From Pantoea rwandensis (GTDB lineage Bacteria; Pseudomonadota; Gammaproteobacteria; Enterobacterales; Enterobacteriaceae), in NCBI RefSeq assembly GCF_000759475.1, contig NZ_CP009454.1, forward strand, positions 2,108,001-2,172,000: a stretch of DNA of 64,000 nt, read 5' to 3'. The translations under genes and the position numbers were made by a program. This document shows positions 44,281-51,886 of the stretch, piece after piece. Numbering within the stretch: the stretch's first letter is position 1; each line of letters begins with the position of its first letter. Under the pieces are notes generated by a model. The model ran no database searches and had not been told where the DNA came from. It saw nothing but the letters and a program-made list of their open reading frames with translations.

Positions 44281-44811
44281 ATGGCCACTATGAAATCCAG
44301 CGGGCAGAAATTTATTGCCCGCAATCGCGCGCCCCGCGTTCAAATTGAATATGACGTGGAGATTTATGGTGCGGAACGCAAAATCCAGCTGCCGTTCGTG
44401 ATGGGCGTGCTGGCAGACCTCGCTGGCAAGCCCCTGGAACCGCAGGCTGCTGTTGATGATCGTAAGTTCCTCGAGATCGATATTGATAATTTTGACGAGC
44501 GCATGAAGGCGATGAAACCGCGTGCGGCGTTTCAGGTTGAAAACACCCTGACGGGTGAGGGAAAACTCAATGTCGAACTGACCTTTGAAAGCATGGATGA
44601 CTTTTCACCTGATGCGATTGCCCGCCACGTTGAGCCATTAAACAAGCTGCTGGAAGCACGTACCCAGCTTGCCAACCTGTTGACCTATATGGATGGCAAA
44701 AACGGCGCGGAAGAGTTGATTGGCAAAATTCTGCATGACCCGACGCTCTTGCAGGCGCTGACGCATCTGCCTAAGCAAGCCGACTTAGCAGAAGGTAAGG
44801 AGGAAGAATAA
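44281..44811 (+). CDS. tssB: T6SS sheath small subunit TssB
   Basis: Small subunit (176 residues) of the contractile sheath. Shows KFIARNRAPRVQIEYDV near the start, the conserved LPFVMGVLADLAGK and RKFLEIDIDNFDERM motifs, and GKILHDPTLLQ at the end. The frame is open from 44236 but ATG 44281 follows TATGGAGAAAATC. The stop overlaps the start of tssC (TAATG). Confidence 0.96.
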   Translation: MATMKSSGQKFIARNRAPRVQIEYDVEIYGAERKIQLPFVMGVLADLAGKPLEPQAAVDDRKFLEIDIDNFDERMKAMKPRAAFQVENTLTGEGKLNVELTFESMDDFSPDAIARHVEPLNKLLEARTQLANLLTYMDGKNGAEELIGKILHDPTLLQALTHLPKQADLAEGKEEE

Positions 44812-46307
44812 TGAGTGAGAAATTGCAACAGCAGCCGCAAGGCGCATCCAGCTTTAGCCAGGATGAATTCAGCGCGCTTCTCAGCAAAGAGTTTCGTCCG
44901 AAGAACGACCAGGCGCGTGAAGCGGTTGAAAGTGCGGTCAAAACTCTGGCCCAGCAAGCGCTGGAGAACAGCGTCACCATCTCTAACGACTCGTACCGCA
45001 CTATCCAGTCACTGATCGCTGAAATTGACGAGAAATTGTCGGCGCAAGTTAACCAGATTATTCACCACCAGGATTTCCAAAAACTGGAAAGCGCGTGGCG
45101 TGGCCTGAGTTATCTGGTGAACAACACCGAAACCGATGAGATGCTTAAAATTCGCTTTATGAGTATTTCCAAGCAGGAGCTGGGACGTACCCTGAAACGT
45201 TACAAAGGTGTGGGCTGGGATCGCAGCCCGCTGTTCAAGAAAATCTATGAGCAGGAATACGGCCAGTTTGGTGGCGAACCTTTCGGTTGCCTGGTCGGTG
45301 ATTACTACTTTGATCATGGCCCACAGGATGTGGAGTTGCTGGGAGAGATGGCACGTATTGGCGCAGCGGCACACTGTCCGTTTATTACCGGTGCGGCACC
45401 CGAAGTCATGCAGATGGAGTCATGGCAGGAACTAGCGAATCCACGCGATTTGACCAAGATTTTCCAGAACACTGAATATGCTGCCTGGCGCAGTCTGCGT
45501 GAATCAGAGGATTCACGTTATCTGGGCCTGGTGATGCCACGTTTCCTTGCTCGTCTGCCATACGGTATCCGTACTAATCCGGTGGACAGTTATGATTTTG
45601 AAGAGCAAACGGATGGCTCTGATCATGGCAATTACGCCTGGAGTAACGCCGCCTATGCGATGGCAGCCAACATCAACCGTTCCTTCAAAGAGTACGGCTG
45701 GTGCACCTCAATCCGTGGTGTGGAATCGGGCGGGGCGGTAGAAAACTTACCGTGCCATACCTTCCCGAGTGACGATGGTGGTGTGGACATGAAATGTCCA
45801 ACTGAGATCGCCATCAGCGATCGTCGTGAAGCGGAGCTGGCGAAAAACGGTTTTATGCCACTGGTACATCGTAAAAATTCGGACTTCGCGGCCTTTATTG
45901 GTGCGCAGTCATTGCAGAAACCGGCGGAATACCACGATGCCGACGCTACCGCCAATGCGCGTCTGGCGGCGCGTCTGCCGTATATGTTTGCCTGCTGCCG
46001 CTTTGCTCACTATTTGAAGTGCATTGTGCGTGACAAAATCGGCTCATTCCGTGAGCGCGATGAGATGGAGCGTTGGCTGAATGATTGGGTGATGAACTAT
46101 GTCGATGGTGACCCGGCCAACTCCTCGCAGGAAACCAAATCACGCAAACCGCTTGCCGCAGCCGAGGTGAACGTTGAGGAGCAGGAAGACAATCCGGGTT
46201 ATTACGCGGCGAAATTCTTCCTACGTCCGCATTATCAACTGGAAGGTCTGACGGTATCGCTGCGTCTGGTATCGAAACTGCCTTCGCTGAAAAATGACAA
46301 TACGTAA
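44811..46307 (+). CDS. tssC: T6SS sheath large subunit TssC
   Basis: Large sheath subunit (498 residues), partner of TssB. Clear family motifs include WRGLSYLVNNTETD, GEPFGCLVGDYYFDHGPQDVELL, RFLARLPYG and PSDDGGVDMKCPTEIAISDRREAELAKNGFMPL. Translationally coupled to tssB by a one-base overlap. The AT-richer insert starts directly after this gene. Confidence 0.97.
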   Translation: MSEKLQQQPQGASSFSQDEFSALLSKEFRPKNDQAREAVESAVKTLAQQALENSVTISNDSYRTIQSLIAEIDEKLSAQVNQIIHHQDFQKLESAWRGLSYLVNNTETDEMLKIRFMSISKQELGRTLKRYKGVGWDRSPLFKKIYEQEYGQFGGEPFGCLVGDYYFDHGPQDVELLGEMARIGAAAHCPFITGAAPEVMQMESWQELANPRDLTKIFQNTEYAAWRSLRESEDSRYLGLVMPRFLARLPYGIRTNPVDSYDFEEQTDGSDHGNYAWSNAAYAMAANINRSFKEYGWCTSIRGVESGGAVENLPCHTFPSDDGGVDMKCPTEIAISDRREAELAKNGFMPLVHRKNSDFAAFIGAQSLQKPAEYHDADATANARLAARLPYMFACCRFAHYLKCIVRDKIGSFRERDEMERWLNDWVMNYVDGDPANSSQETKSRKPLAAAEVNVEEQEDNPGYYAAKFFLRPHYQLEGLTVSLRLVSKLPSLKNDNT

Positions 46308-46326
46308 GTTTTAATAAGGATGTGCG

Positions 46327-47100
46327 ATGCCTGAGTTTTACCAAGCAGAACACATCCTGAAACTTATAGGATGTCAGGCGCTAAATGGCTTTGCGCCTGA
46401 TGTCTTCTGGAATCATCGCTGTTTAAAAAGGATTCGGGATATGGATTCGCCGAAAAGTATTGCTGATGGCATGCTGGCCCTGTTCAATACCAAAAAGAAA
46501 TCGGATGTTGAGACGTTTATGGTGAGTGCGCTGAGTGGATTTGCCGCTATTCCAGGTGATCTCTATGCGCTGACCAAAGACTTTCTTGATAGTGACCATC
46601 GCTGGGATAACGAAACGGATCGCATCCGCTTGATCAGCCTGCTGAAGAAGGGAGCGACAAGTGATGATCTGCGCAAGTTGATAAAACTCGTGGTTGAGCA
46701 ATATTTTAAACGGCTTAGCGAAGAGCAGTTAGAAAAATTACTGGTAAAAATGGGTGGTAGTGCAGCGGGATCTTTTGCTTTTAAATACCTGTTTGTTAAT
46801 GAGATTGTGTCACGATTCTTTATCCGGGTCATCCCTAAGTTTCTTTTTAGCGCGGGGATGACAGGGATCATCACCATTGGTGCTTCTGTTTCAAGGTCAA
46901 TCTATACCTCGCGGGATTTGATGAAAAAGAATAAGGAGGTCTATGCCATGTTGCGCGGTGCAGGTGATCTCGATTTACTCTATTTTCTGCTACAAGATAA
47001 TATTGACCCTTGGCTGGATGCGATTGCACTACAACAGAATAATTCGCCACTGGCGCAAGAGGTGTTTTCGAACTTTCTGGAAGGAATACGTGATGTTTAA
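46327..47100 (+). CDS. Unrecognised protein in T6SS cargo insert (candidate effector)
   Basis: 257 residues, no family recognised. No signal peptide at the N-terminus. The N-terminal half is soluble, with helical charged stretches (RLISLLKKGATSDDLRKLIKLVVEQYFKRL). Residues about 140-190 are hydrophobic and Gly/Ala-rich (GGSAAGSFAFKYLF, then FLFSAGMTGIITIGASVS), like the membrane-inserting hairpin of pore-forming toxins. It lies between tssC and hcp, on AT-richer DNA, and its stop overlaps the start of a small two-helix membrane protein (47093). That setting fits an Hcp-carried effector with its immunity protein, but an immunity or regulatory role cannot be ruled out. ATG after AATAAGGATGTGCG. 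Confidence 0.6.
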   Translation: MPEFYQAEHILKLIGCQALNGFAPDVFWNHRCLKRIRDMDSPKSIADGMLALFNTKKKSDVETFMVSALSGFAAIPGDLYALTKDFLDSDHRWDNETDRIRLISLLKKGATSDDLRKLIKLVVEQYFKRLSEEQLEKLLVKMGGSAAGSFAFKYLFVNEIVSRFFIRVIPKFLFSAGMTGIITIGASVSRSIYTSRDLMKKNKEVYAMLRGAGDLDLLYFLLQDNIDPWLDAIALQQNNSPLAQEVFSNFLEGIRDV

Positions 47101-47305
47101 AAAAACAGCTCTCTATATCATGAGCCTTTTGCTGACCTTTTTGTCTGCGCTGATTTTAATAACATGTGTAGGTTATTATATTCTGTTCTTTGACTGGGAT
47201 ATCTCTTTGGTGGGGAAAGTTATCAACGCAGTTCTGATAATTATTTCAATAACTGCGTCAATTGCAATCTATGCAGTAGCCGAAAAGTTAAAGCGAACTA
47301 ATTAA
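47093..47305 (+). CDS. Small two-helix membrane protein (candidate immunity)
   Basis: 70 residues with two hydrophobic helices (ALYIMSLLLTFLSALILITCVGYYI and INAVLIIISITASIAIYAVA) and a short basic tail. ATG 47093 has AAGGAATACGTG upstream and overlaps the stop of the preceding gene by eight bases. The tight coupling and membrane location fit an immunity protein against a membrane-active toxin. No family recognised. It converges with the minus-strand gene at 47298, overlapping it by eight bases. Confidence 0.6.
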   Translation: MFKKTALYIMSLLLTFLSALILITCVGYYILFFDWDISLVGKVINAVLIIISITASIAIYAVAEKLKRTN

Positions 47306-47516
47306 ACGGTCTTTTGTGTACTCTTTTATATAAAATAAAAATAATAGCGATGCAGAGCGCTGCAAAGATAATTTTACCGGCAATGATTCCGGTGGAATCG
47401 GCATTAAAGTTTTCATAACGAGAAACCAGAACTATCGATTCGATAATATCTGCGATTGAATAGAGTGAGAGCAGCGATAACACTAATATCAGGGATGCTG
47501 AGATGACCTTTTTCAT
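47298..47516 (-). CDS. Small two-helix membrane protein, minus strand
   Basis: 72 residues: a first helix at about 5-25 (SASLILVLSLLSLYSIADII), a polar middle with NADSTG, a second helix (IIAGKIIFAALCIAIIFILY) and a basic tail. ATG at 47516 has AAGGAACGAAT upstream, a good site on the minus strand, and a TATAGT hexamer lies further upstream. Of the same size and layout as its neighbour at 47093 though facing it, so it may be a second, separately expressed immunity gene. Function unknown. Confidence 0.5.
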   Translation of the reverse strand: MKKVISASLILVLSLLSLYSIADIIESIVLVSRYENFNADSTGIIAGKIIFAALCIAIIFILYKRVHKRPFN

Positions 47517-47836
47517 ATTCGTTCCTTCGGTAAACTTTTGATACGCTGTGCTACTATAGACTATCTGTCAGGTCGCTGTCCATGAAATGAGTGCGTGAAG
47601 TTCGGGCATGCAAAAGGGAATCAGGTTTTCAATATATATATCGATTTAAAAACGCATACAAGTTTTTGTCGGATATAAATTCGGCAATACGTTATCTGAA
47701 ATATTGTTTACGACACTGTTTCAGAAGCAAGGCAAAGGTAAAATATGGACTGTTTTATTCAGCCCCATGCTTTTCTTTTTGCCATATCCTTGCTTTTTTT
47801 AAAGCAACAATCTCAATCAATTAAGAGAGAAAGATA
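47517..47836. promoter_or_regulatory. Leader of hcp, no gene
   Basis: 320 bp of AT-rich sequence between the minus-strand gene and hcp. No credible gene. It must contain promoters for both. Its last part holds the large hairpin listed separately. Confidence 0.5.
47725..47800 (+). terminator. Terminator- or attenuator-like hairpin before hcp
   Basis: AAGCAAGGCAAA (47725-47736) pairs with TTTGCC and CCTTGCTT (47778-47783, 47788-47795), separated by an ATAT bulge, and is followed by a T-run to 47800. It lies 36 bases before the hcp ATG, leaving little room for a promoter between. This suggests either that upstream transcripts end here, or that it is a conditional leader structure of hcp. Confidence 0.5.
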
Positions 47837-48319
47837 ATGGCTATTGATATGTTTATGAAGGTCGACGGCGTTACCGGCGAGTCTAAAGACTCAAACCACA
47901 CTGGCTGGACCGATATTACCTCTTTCTCATGGGGAGCTACTCAACCAGGCAATATGTCTGTTGGCGGTGGCGGCGGTGCGGGTAAGGTTAATTTCAACGA
48001 TCTGCACGTCAATGCACTGATCGATAAATCCACCACTGCGCTACTGAAGAACTGCGCCAGCGGTAAGCATCTCACGAAAGTCGAACTCTCTATCTGTAAA
48101 GCGGGTGGCACTCAGGTTGAATATGCTCGCATTACACTGGAAGACGTGCTGGTAACTAATGTGAACTATAATGGCTCTGACAATGGCGATACGCTGGGAA
48201 TGAGCTATTCTTTCCAGGCCTCTAAAGTTAAGCAGCAGTATTGGGAGCAGAGCTCTTCTGGTGGTAAAGGTGCAGAAAGCAGCTCAGGCTGGAACATTAA
48301 AGAAAACAAAGAAGCGTAA
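47837..48319 (+). CDS. hcp: T6SS tube protein Hcp (TssD)
   Basis: Ring-forming tube and effector-carrier protein, 160 residues. Clear Hcp marks: MAIDMFMKVDGVTGESKDS, TSFSWGATQPG and CASGKHLTKVELSICKAGG. The ATG follows AAGAGAGAAAGATA. It is separated from the structural genes by its own leader, as is usual for this highly expressed protein. A REP-like palindrome follows the stop. Confidence 0.97.
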   Translation: MAIDMFMKVDGVTGESKDSNHTGWTDITSFSWGATQPGNMSVGGGGGAGKVNFNDLHVNALIDKSTTALLKNCASGKHLTKVELSICKAGGTQVEYARITLEDVLVTNVNYNGSDNGDTLGMSYSFQASKVKQQYWEQSSSGGKGAESSSGWNIKENKEA

Positions 48320-48348
48320 TATTATTTATTTGTTAACTCTGCAGTAAT

Positions 48349-48406
48349 TTGTAGCGGCGCGATTTAGTTTCTTTTCAAAGGTGCGCGATAAATCGCGCCG
48401 CTACAA
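48349..48406. repeat. REP-like palindromic pair, copy D
   Basis: TTTGTAGCGGCGCGATTTA (48349 on) and its inverse TAAATCGCGCCGCTACAA (48389-48406), spaced by about 21 bases. The clearest complete copy of the family; it lies 30 bases after hcp and may stabilise that mRNA. Confidence 0.75.
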
Positions 48407-48410
48407 TGTT

Positions 48411-48521
48411 ATGGGGCTTAAAGCGGGTATTGGTGTTTACTATGATAATAGTACGACGGAAAAATTCCAGAACTCCTCGCTGAAATCTATTGCTGAATTA
48501 CGCAAGGCCTATCTAAAGTAA
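48411..48521 (+). CDS. Short orphan reading frame, possible gene remnant
   Basis: 36 codons from an ATG directly after the REP-like pair: MGLKAGIGVYYDNSTTEKF, then QNSSLKSIAELRKAYLK. It has no proper ribosome site. Composition is protein-like, so it may be the tail of a lost cargo gene cut by the repeat. Function and expression unknown. Confidence 0.25.
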   Translation: MGLKAGIGVYYDNSTTEKFQNSSLKSIAELRKAYLK

Positions 48522-48576
48522 AACTCAGCGGTCTTCATAAGGACGCTGAAAAATTTTAAACGATAAGGACGTTGGT

Positions 48577-48972
48577 ATGAAAAAGGGAATCATTGTCTTT
48601 CTGTTTATCGGTGTGTTACAGAATTACGCTAATGCAGAGGATGTTTGCGGCAAAGCTGTGAATGATGGTGAGGTTTTCTCCTGCTTTAAATCCGCAAAAC
48701 AGACAGCAGAAAAAACGTTAAATGAAGAGTATCTCGCAACAAAGAATAGAATCGCGGCTGAGTATTCCGCTTCACCGGCAGCTTTGCAAAGCTATACGTT
48801 AACCTTAACCGAGTCACAGCGCGGCTGGCTAAAGTATCGCGATGGTCAATGTAACCTTGAGTCTTTTATGGCTGAGAAAGGAACCGTTACTTACGATGCG
48901 CTTAAGGATAAATGCATTGCCAGAGTTGACCTGGAACGTGTTGAGCAACTTAAATCGATTCCTTATGAATAA
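48577..48972 (+). CDS. Periplasmic LprI-like (DUF1311) protein, candidate immunity
   Basis: 131 residues with a signal peptide ending near NANA (about residue 20). The mature part has four cysteines in the LprI/DUF1311 spacing (DVCGKAV, VFSCFKSA, GQCNLES, DKCIARV) and the family core LTESQRGWLKYRDGQC. LprI of Mycobacterium inhibits lysozyme, so periplasmic protection against a peptidoglycan-cutting effector is plausible beside hcp. AAGGACGTTGGT precedes the ATG. Family secure; immunity role inferred from position. Confidence 0.8.
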   Translation: MKKGIIVFLFIGVLQNYANAEDVCGKAVNDGEVFSCFKSAKQTAEKTLNEEYLATKNRIAAEYSASPAALQSYTLTLTESQRGWLKYRDGQCNLESFMAEKGTVTYDALKDKCIARVDLERVEQLKSIPYE

Positions 48973-49106
48973 TTATTGCTAATTACTTCTTCTTGCTGAC
49001 TCCTGTTTGGGGGCCGCTGCTTGTAATAAACTCAAGACAAATAAAATTTCTAATTGTTTAATTATTATATCTTCTCTCTCATCTTTTTTTGATAAATCCC
49101 ACATTC

Positions 49107-49184
49107 TGTAGTGAAGCGATTTATCGCGCAGTTTTAAACTAATAATCAACCAGCTAAAAAGAGCGCGATAAATCGCGCCGTAGC
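49107..49184. repeat. REP-like palindromic pair, copy E
   Basis: TGTAGTGAAGCGATTTATCGCGC (49107-49129) and GCGCGATAAATCGCGCCGTAGC (49163-49184), in the gap between the LprI-like gene and tagH. The rest of this gap (48973-49106 and 49185-49270) shows no credible gene. Confidence 0.7.
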
Positions 49185-49270
49185 CCATCATAAAAACGCT
49201 TCCTATATTCCGCCTCTTTCACGAGAGAGGCGCGATATAGATGCCGAACAGCCAACCGCAGGAATCCGTT

Positions 49271-51088
49271 ATGCGCTTTACGATAATAACGACTAAACCC
49301 GGCCATCAGCCGCCGCAGACTCTCTTTGACTTCTTACCTCCCGGCGGCACCATTGGTCGTGGGGTGGATAACAATCTGGTATTACCTGATGATGACCGTA
49401 CCATTTCCCGATTACAGGCCATTGTGCATATTACTGCTGACGGTGAATGTCGTCTGACCAACCGTGGTAATGTCACTCGCGTGCTTCTTAACGATATTCC
49501 GCTGGAACGTGGGCGTCAGGTGGAATTGCAGGACGGCGATATTATTGGCATTGATGATTATCAGTTGCTGGTTAACGATACTCACGCCGCATCGTCTGCC
49601 AGCGTGGTCGCTAAGCCAGCCGCCAAAGCGGCAATCATTGTCGATGAGCCAGCCACAGCGGTGAGCAGCACTGCCGCAATCCCCAGTGAGATCTGGGACA
49701 GCCTGGCGAAAGAATTTTCCATCTCTGACGATTTATCGCAACGTAAAAAACCTGCGCCAGCGTCATCCGAAGCTCATCCGCTGACTGCTCCCGCTGCCGC
49801 CGAACGTAATCCGGAAAATCCACTGGCTGCGCTGATTAGTGATGCGCCACTGGATATCGGCCAACAGCCGACTCATCGCAGTTTGTTTGATGAAGAGGAT
49901 GCGTTGTTTGCCCAGGACAGCATTTTTGATGATGCGACCCCGAGCGCGCTGGTCGGGCAGAAGAGTGTTGCGGCCTCTGCACCGGTTGAGAAGCAGCCTG
50001 ATGAGCTGGATCCTCTTAGTCTGTTTGGCTGCCAGAATACCCCCGATCCCCGCCATCACGATGACCCACTAGGTTTAATGATGAGCGGGGCGGTTCCGCT
50101 GGCGCAACCCGAAGTACCGCCGCTGCCAGAAGTTGAACCAGAACCAGAACCAGAACCAGAGCTAAAGCCAGCTTCGGTCGCGCCTGACGCCGTTGATCTG
50201 GCTGAACTTAGCAGCTCGCCATTATTTGATGATACCGACACGGCGCCTGCGCCAATAGTGGCTGAAGAAGCTGAAGAAGCTGAAGAAGCTGAAGAAGCTG
50301 AAGAACCGACCGAAACCAGCCCGACACCGCTTGAATATGGTGGTATCACCTTGCCGACGCCGCAGGCGGTGCAGCGTACTCCATCACCTACCCCGAAAGG
50401 GCGTCTGCGCATTGATCCGGTGGCGTCTCACAGCCAGCGCGAGGCGGCGGCTCAAAGCAGTGGTGATGCGCTGAAAGGTGAGTTACTGGATGCCTTGCTG
50501 GAAGGAATGGGTCTACAGGATTTGCAGCCCACGCCGCAGTTCGATTGCGATCAGATGCGCCAGTTTGGCCAGATGCTCAGCATGTTCTCGCAGGGTACCG
50601 TCGCATTGCTCTCATCACGTTCCATTCTCAAGCGTGGCGTAAAAGCAGATATGACGGTGATCCTCGACGATGCCAATAACCCGTTCAAACTGCTGCCCTC
50701 TGGCAAAACCGTGCTGATGCAGATGTTTGGTAGCCGGATGCCCGGCTTTATGCCGCCGCGCCAGGCGGTACGTGATGCGCTGATCGATCTTCAGGCGCAC
50801 CAGTTAGGGATGATCGCCGGTATCCGCGCCATCATCGCTTCTATGCTGCAATCCTTTAATCCTGATCAGCTAGAAGCAGAAGCGCGCGAGGCAGGTTCCG
50901 TATCTCGCCTTGGTCTGCCGGGGAGCCGTAAAGCGGCGTTGTGGGAGCATTTTGTCGAGCGCTACGGCGAAACTGCTGGCGAGATCGAAGATGACTTTCA
51001 CACCCTGTTTGGCGAAGCTTTCCTGCACGCCTACGACATGGAAGTTAATCAGTATAAAGATTCACAAACCCACACGGATGACGCATGA
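49271..51088 (+). CDS. tagH: T6SS FHA-domain protein TagH
   Basis: Forkhead-associated scaffold (605 residues) that binds phosphothreonine made by PpkA and promotes assembly. FHA domain at the N-terminus: GGTIGRGVDNNLVLPD and ISRLQAIVHI, with Arg and Ser of the phosphopeptide pocket. The middle is a long acidic, Pro/Glu-rich linker with EPEP and EEA runs, the latter from a 9-bp DNA repeat. The C-terminal TagH domain has RFGQMLSMFSQGTVALLSSRS-type sequence and FGEAFLHAYD. ATG 49271 has AGGA upstream and the usual MRFTII start; ATG 49241 is an in-frame alternative. Confidence 0.93.
   Translation: MRFTIITTKPGHQPPQTLFDFLPPGGTIGRGVDNNLVLPDDDRTISRLQAIVHITADGECRLTNRGNVTRVLLNDIPLERGRQVELQDGDIIGIDDYQLLVNDTHAASSASVVAKPAAKAAIIVDEPATAVSSTAAIPSEIWDSLAKEFSISDDLSQRKKPAPASSEAHPLTAPAAAERNPENPLAALISDAPLDIGQQPTHRSLFDEEDALFAQDSIFDDATPSALVGQKSVAASAPVEKQPDELDPLSLFGCQNTPDPRHHDDPLGLMMSGAVPLAQPEVPPLPEVEPEPEPEPELKPASVAPDAVDLAELSSSPLFDDTDTAPAPIVAEEAEEAEEAEEAEEPTETSPTPLEYGGITLPTPQAVQRTPSPTPKGRLRIDPVASHSQREAAAQSSGDALKGELLDALLEGMGLQDLQPTPQFDCDQMRQFGQMLSMFSQGTVALLSSRSILKRGVKADMTVILDDANNPFKLLPSGKTVLMQMFGSRMPGFMPPRQAVRDALIDLQAHQLGMIAGIRAIIASMLQSFNPDQLEAEAREAGSVSRLGLPGSRKAALWEHFVERYGETAGEIEDDFHTLFGEAFLHAYDMEVNQYKDSQTHTDDA
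50261..50306 (+). repeat. 9-bp tandem repeat within tagH
   Basis: About five units of GCTGAAGAA, encoding Ala-Glu-Glu repeats in the linker. Unit length is a multiple of three, so gain or loss of units changes linker length but not frame. Confidence 0.85.
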
Positions 51089-51876
51089 ATATCACTATTG
51101 CTTCCACGTCGAATCAGGGCGACCGCGCCAGCAATCAGGATCAGACCGGTGAGATTATCGGTGAACGTTCAGCCTGCTTTGTCGTCTGTGACGGCGTGGC
51201 CGGTTTCCCGGGTGGAGACGTCGCTGCCACTATCGCCCGCAGCAGTTTAATGGAGACGTTTAACGGCGAAACCCATCTGAATGCGCAGTCGATACGTAAC
51301 TATGTCAATCACGCGAATCACTCCATCCGTCAGCAACAAAAGGCCAGCAGCGAGCACAGCCGGATGGGCACAACACTGGTGAGCCTGTTTATCGATCGTG
51401 ATTACGGCCTGGCTTACTGGGCACACGCCGGTGACAGTCGCCTTTATCTGTTTCGACGCGGTTATCTCTTCCACGTCACCACTGACCACAGCCTGGTGCA
51501 GCAAATGAAAGATGCCGGGCATCAGACCGAGGGCATCAACACCAATTTGCTCTATTTCGCGCTCGGTATGGGCGACGAGCAGCGTGATGCCAGCTACAGC
51601 GATGTGGTGGCGATTGAGGATGGTGATGCCTTTCTCCTGTGTACCGACGGCTTCTGGCATGGGGTCACGCTGGAACAGATGCAGCAGTCACTGCATATGG
51701 TCAACACGCCGCAAGAGTGGCTCACGCTGATGCAGCAAATCATTAAAAACGAACAACCGGAACAGGGGCAGCAGGACAACTTTAGTGCGCTAGCCGTGTG
51801 GGTTGGTTCACCTCAGGACACCACCTTACTGCACTCGCTCTCAGATGCGGCGCAGTTTTTCCCTCTTCGCGATTGA
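51085..51876 (+). CDS. pppA: T6SS PP2C-type Ser/Thr phosphatase PppA
   Basis: Mn2+/Mg2+-dependent phosphatase (263 residues) that reverses PpkA phosphorylation of the FHA protein. PP2C motifs in order: GDRASNQDQT near the N-terminus, VVCDGVAGFPGG, AHAGDSRLYLFR and FLLCTDGFWHG, closing with QDNFSALAV; the metal-binding aspartates are all present. ATGA overlap with tagH indicates coupling. Confidence 0.93.
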   Translation: MNITIASTSNQGDRASNQDQTGEIIGERSACFVVCDGVAGFPGGDVAATIARSSLMETFNGETHLNAQSIRNYVNHANHSIRQQQKASSEHSRMGTTLVSLFIDRDYGLAYWAHAGDSRLYLFRRGYLFHVTTDHSLVQQMKDAGHQTEGINTNLLYFALGMGDEQRDASYSDVVAIEDGDAFLLCTDGFWHGVTLEQMQQSLHMVNTPQEWLTLMQQIIKNEQPEQGQQDNFSALAVWVGSPQDTTLLHSLSDAAQFFPLRD

Positions 51877-51886
51877 GAACGCCAAC

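Noticed and set aside
48979..49191. 70-codon minus-strand frame between the LprI-like gene and tagH
   Set aside because: Its start lies in the REP-like pair and most of its first half is repeat sequence.
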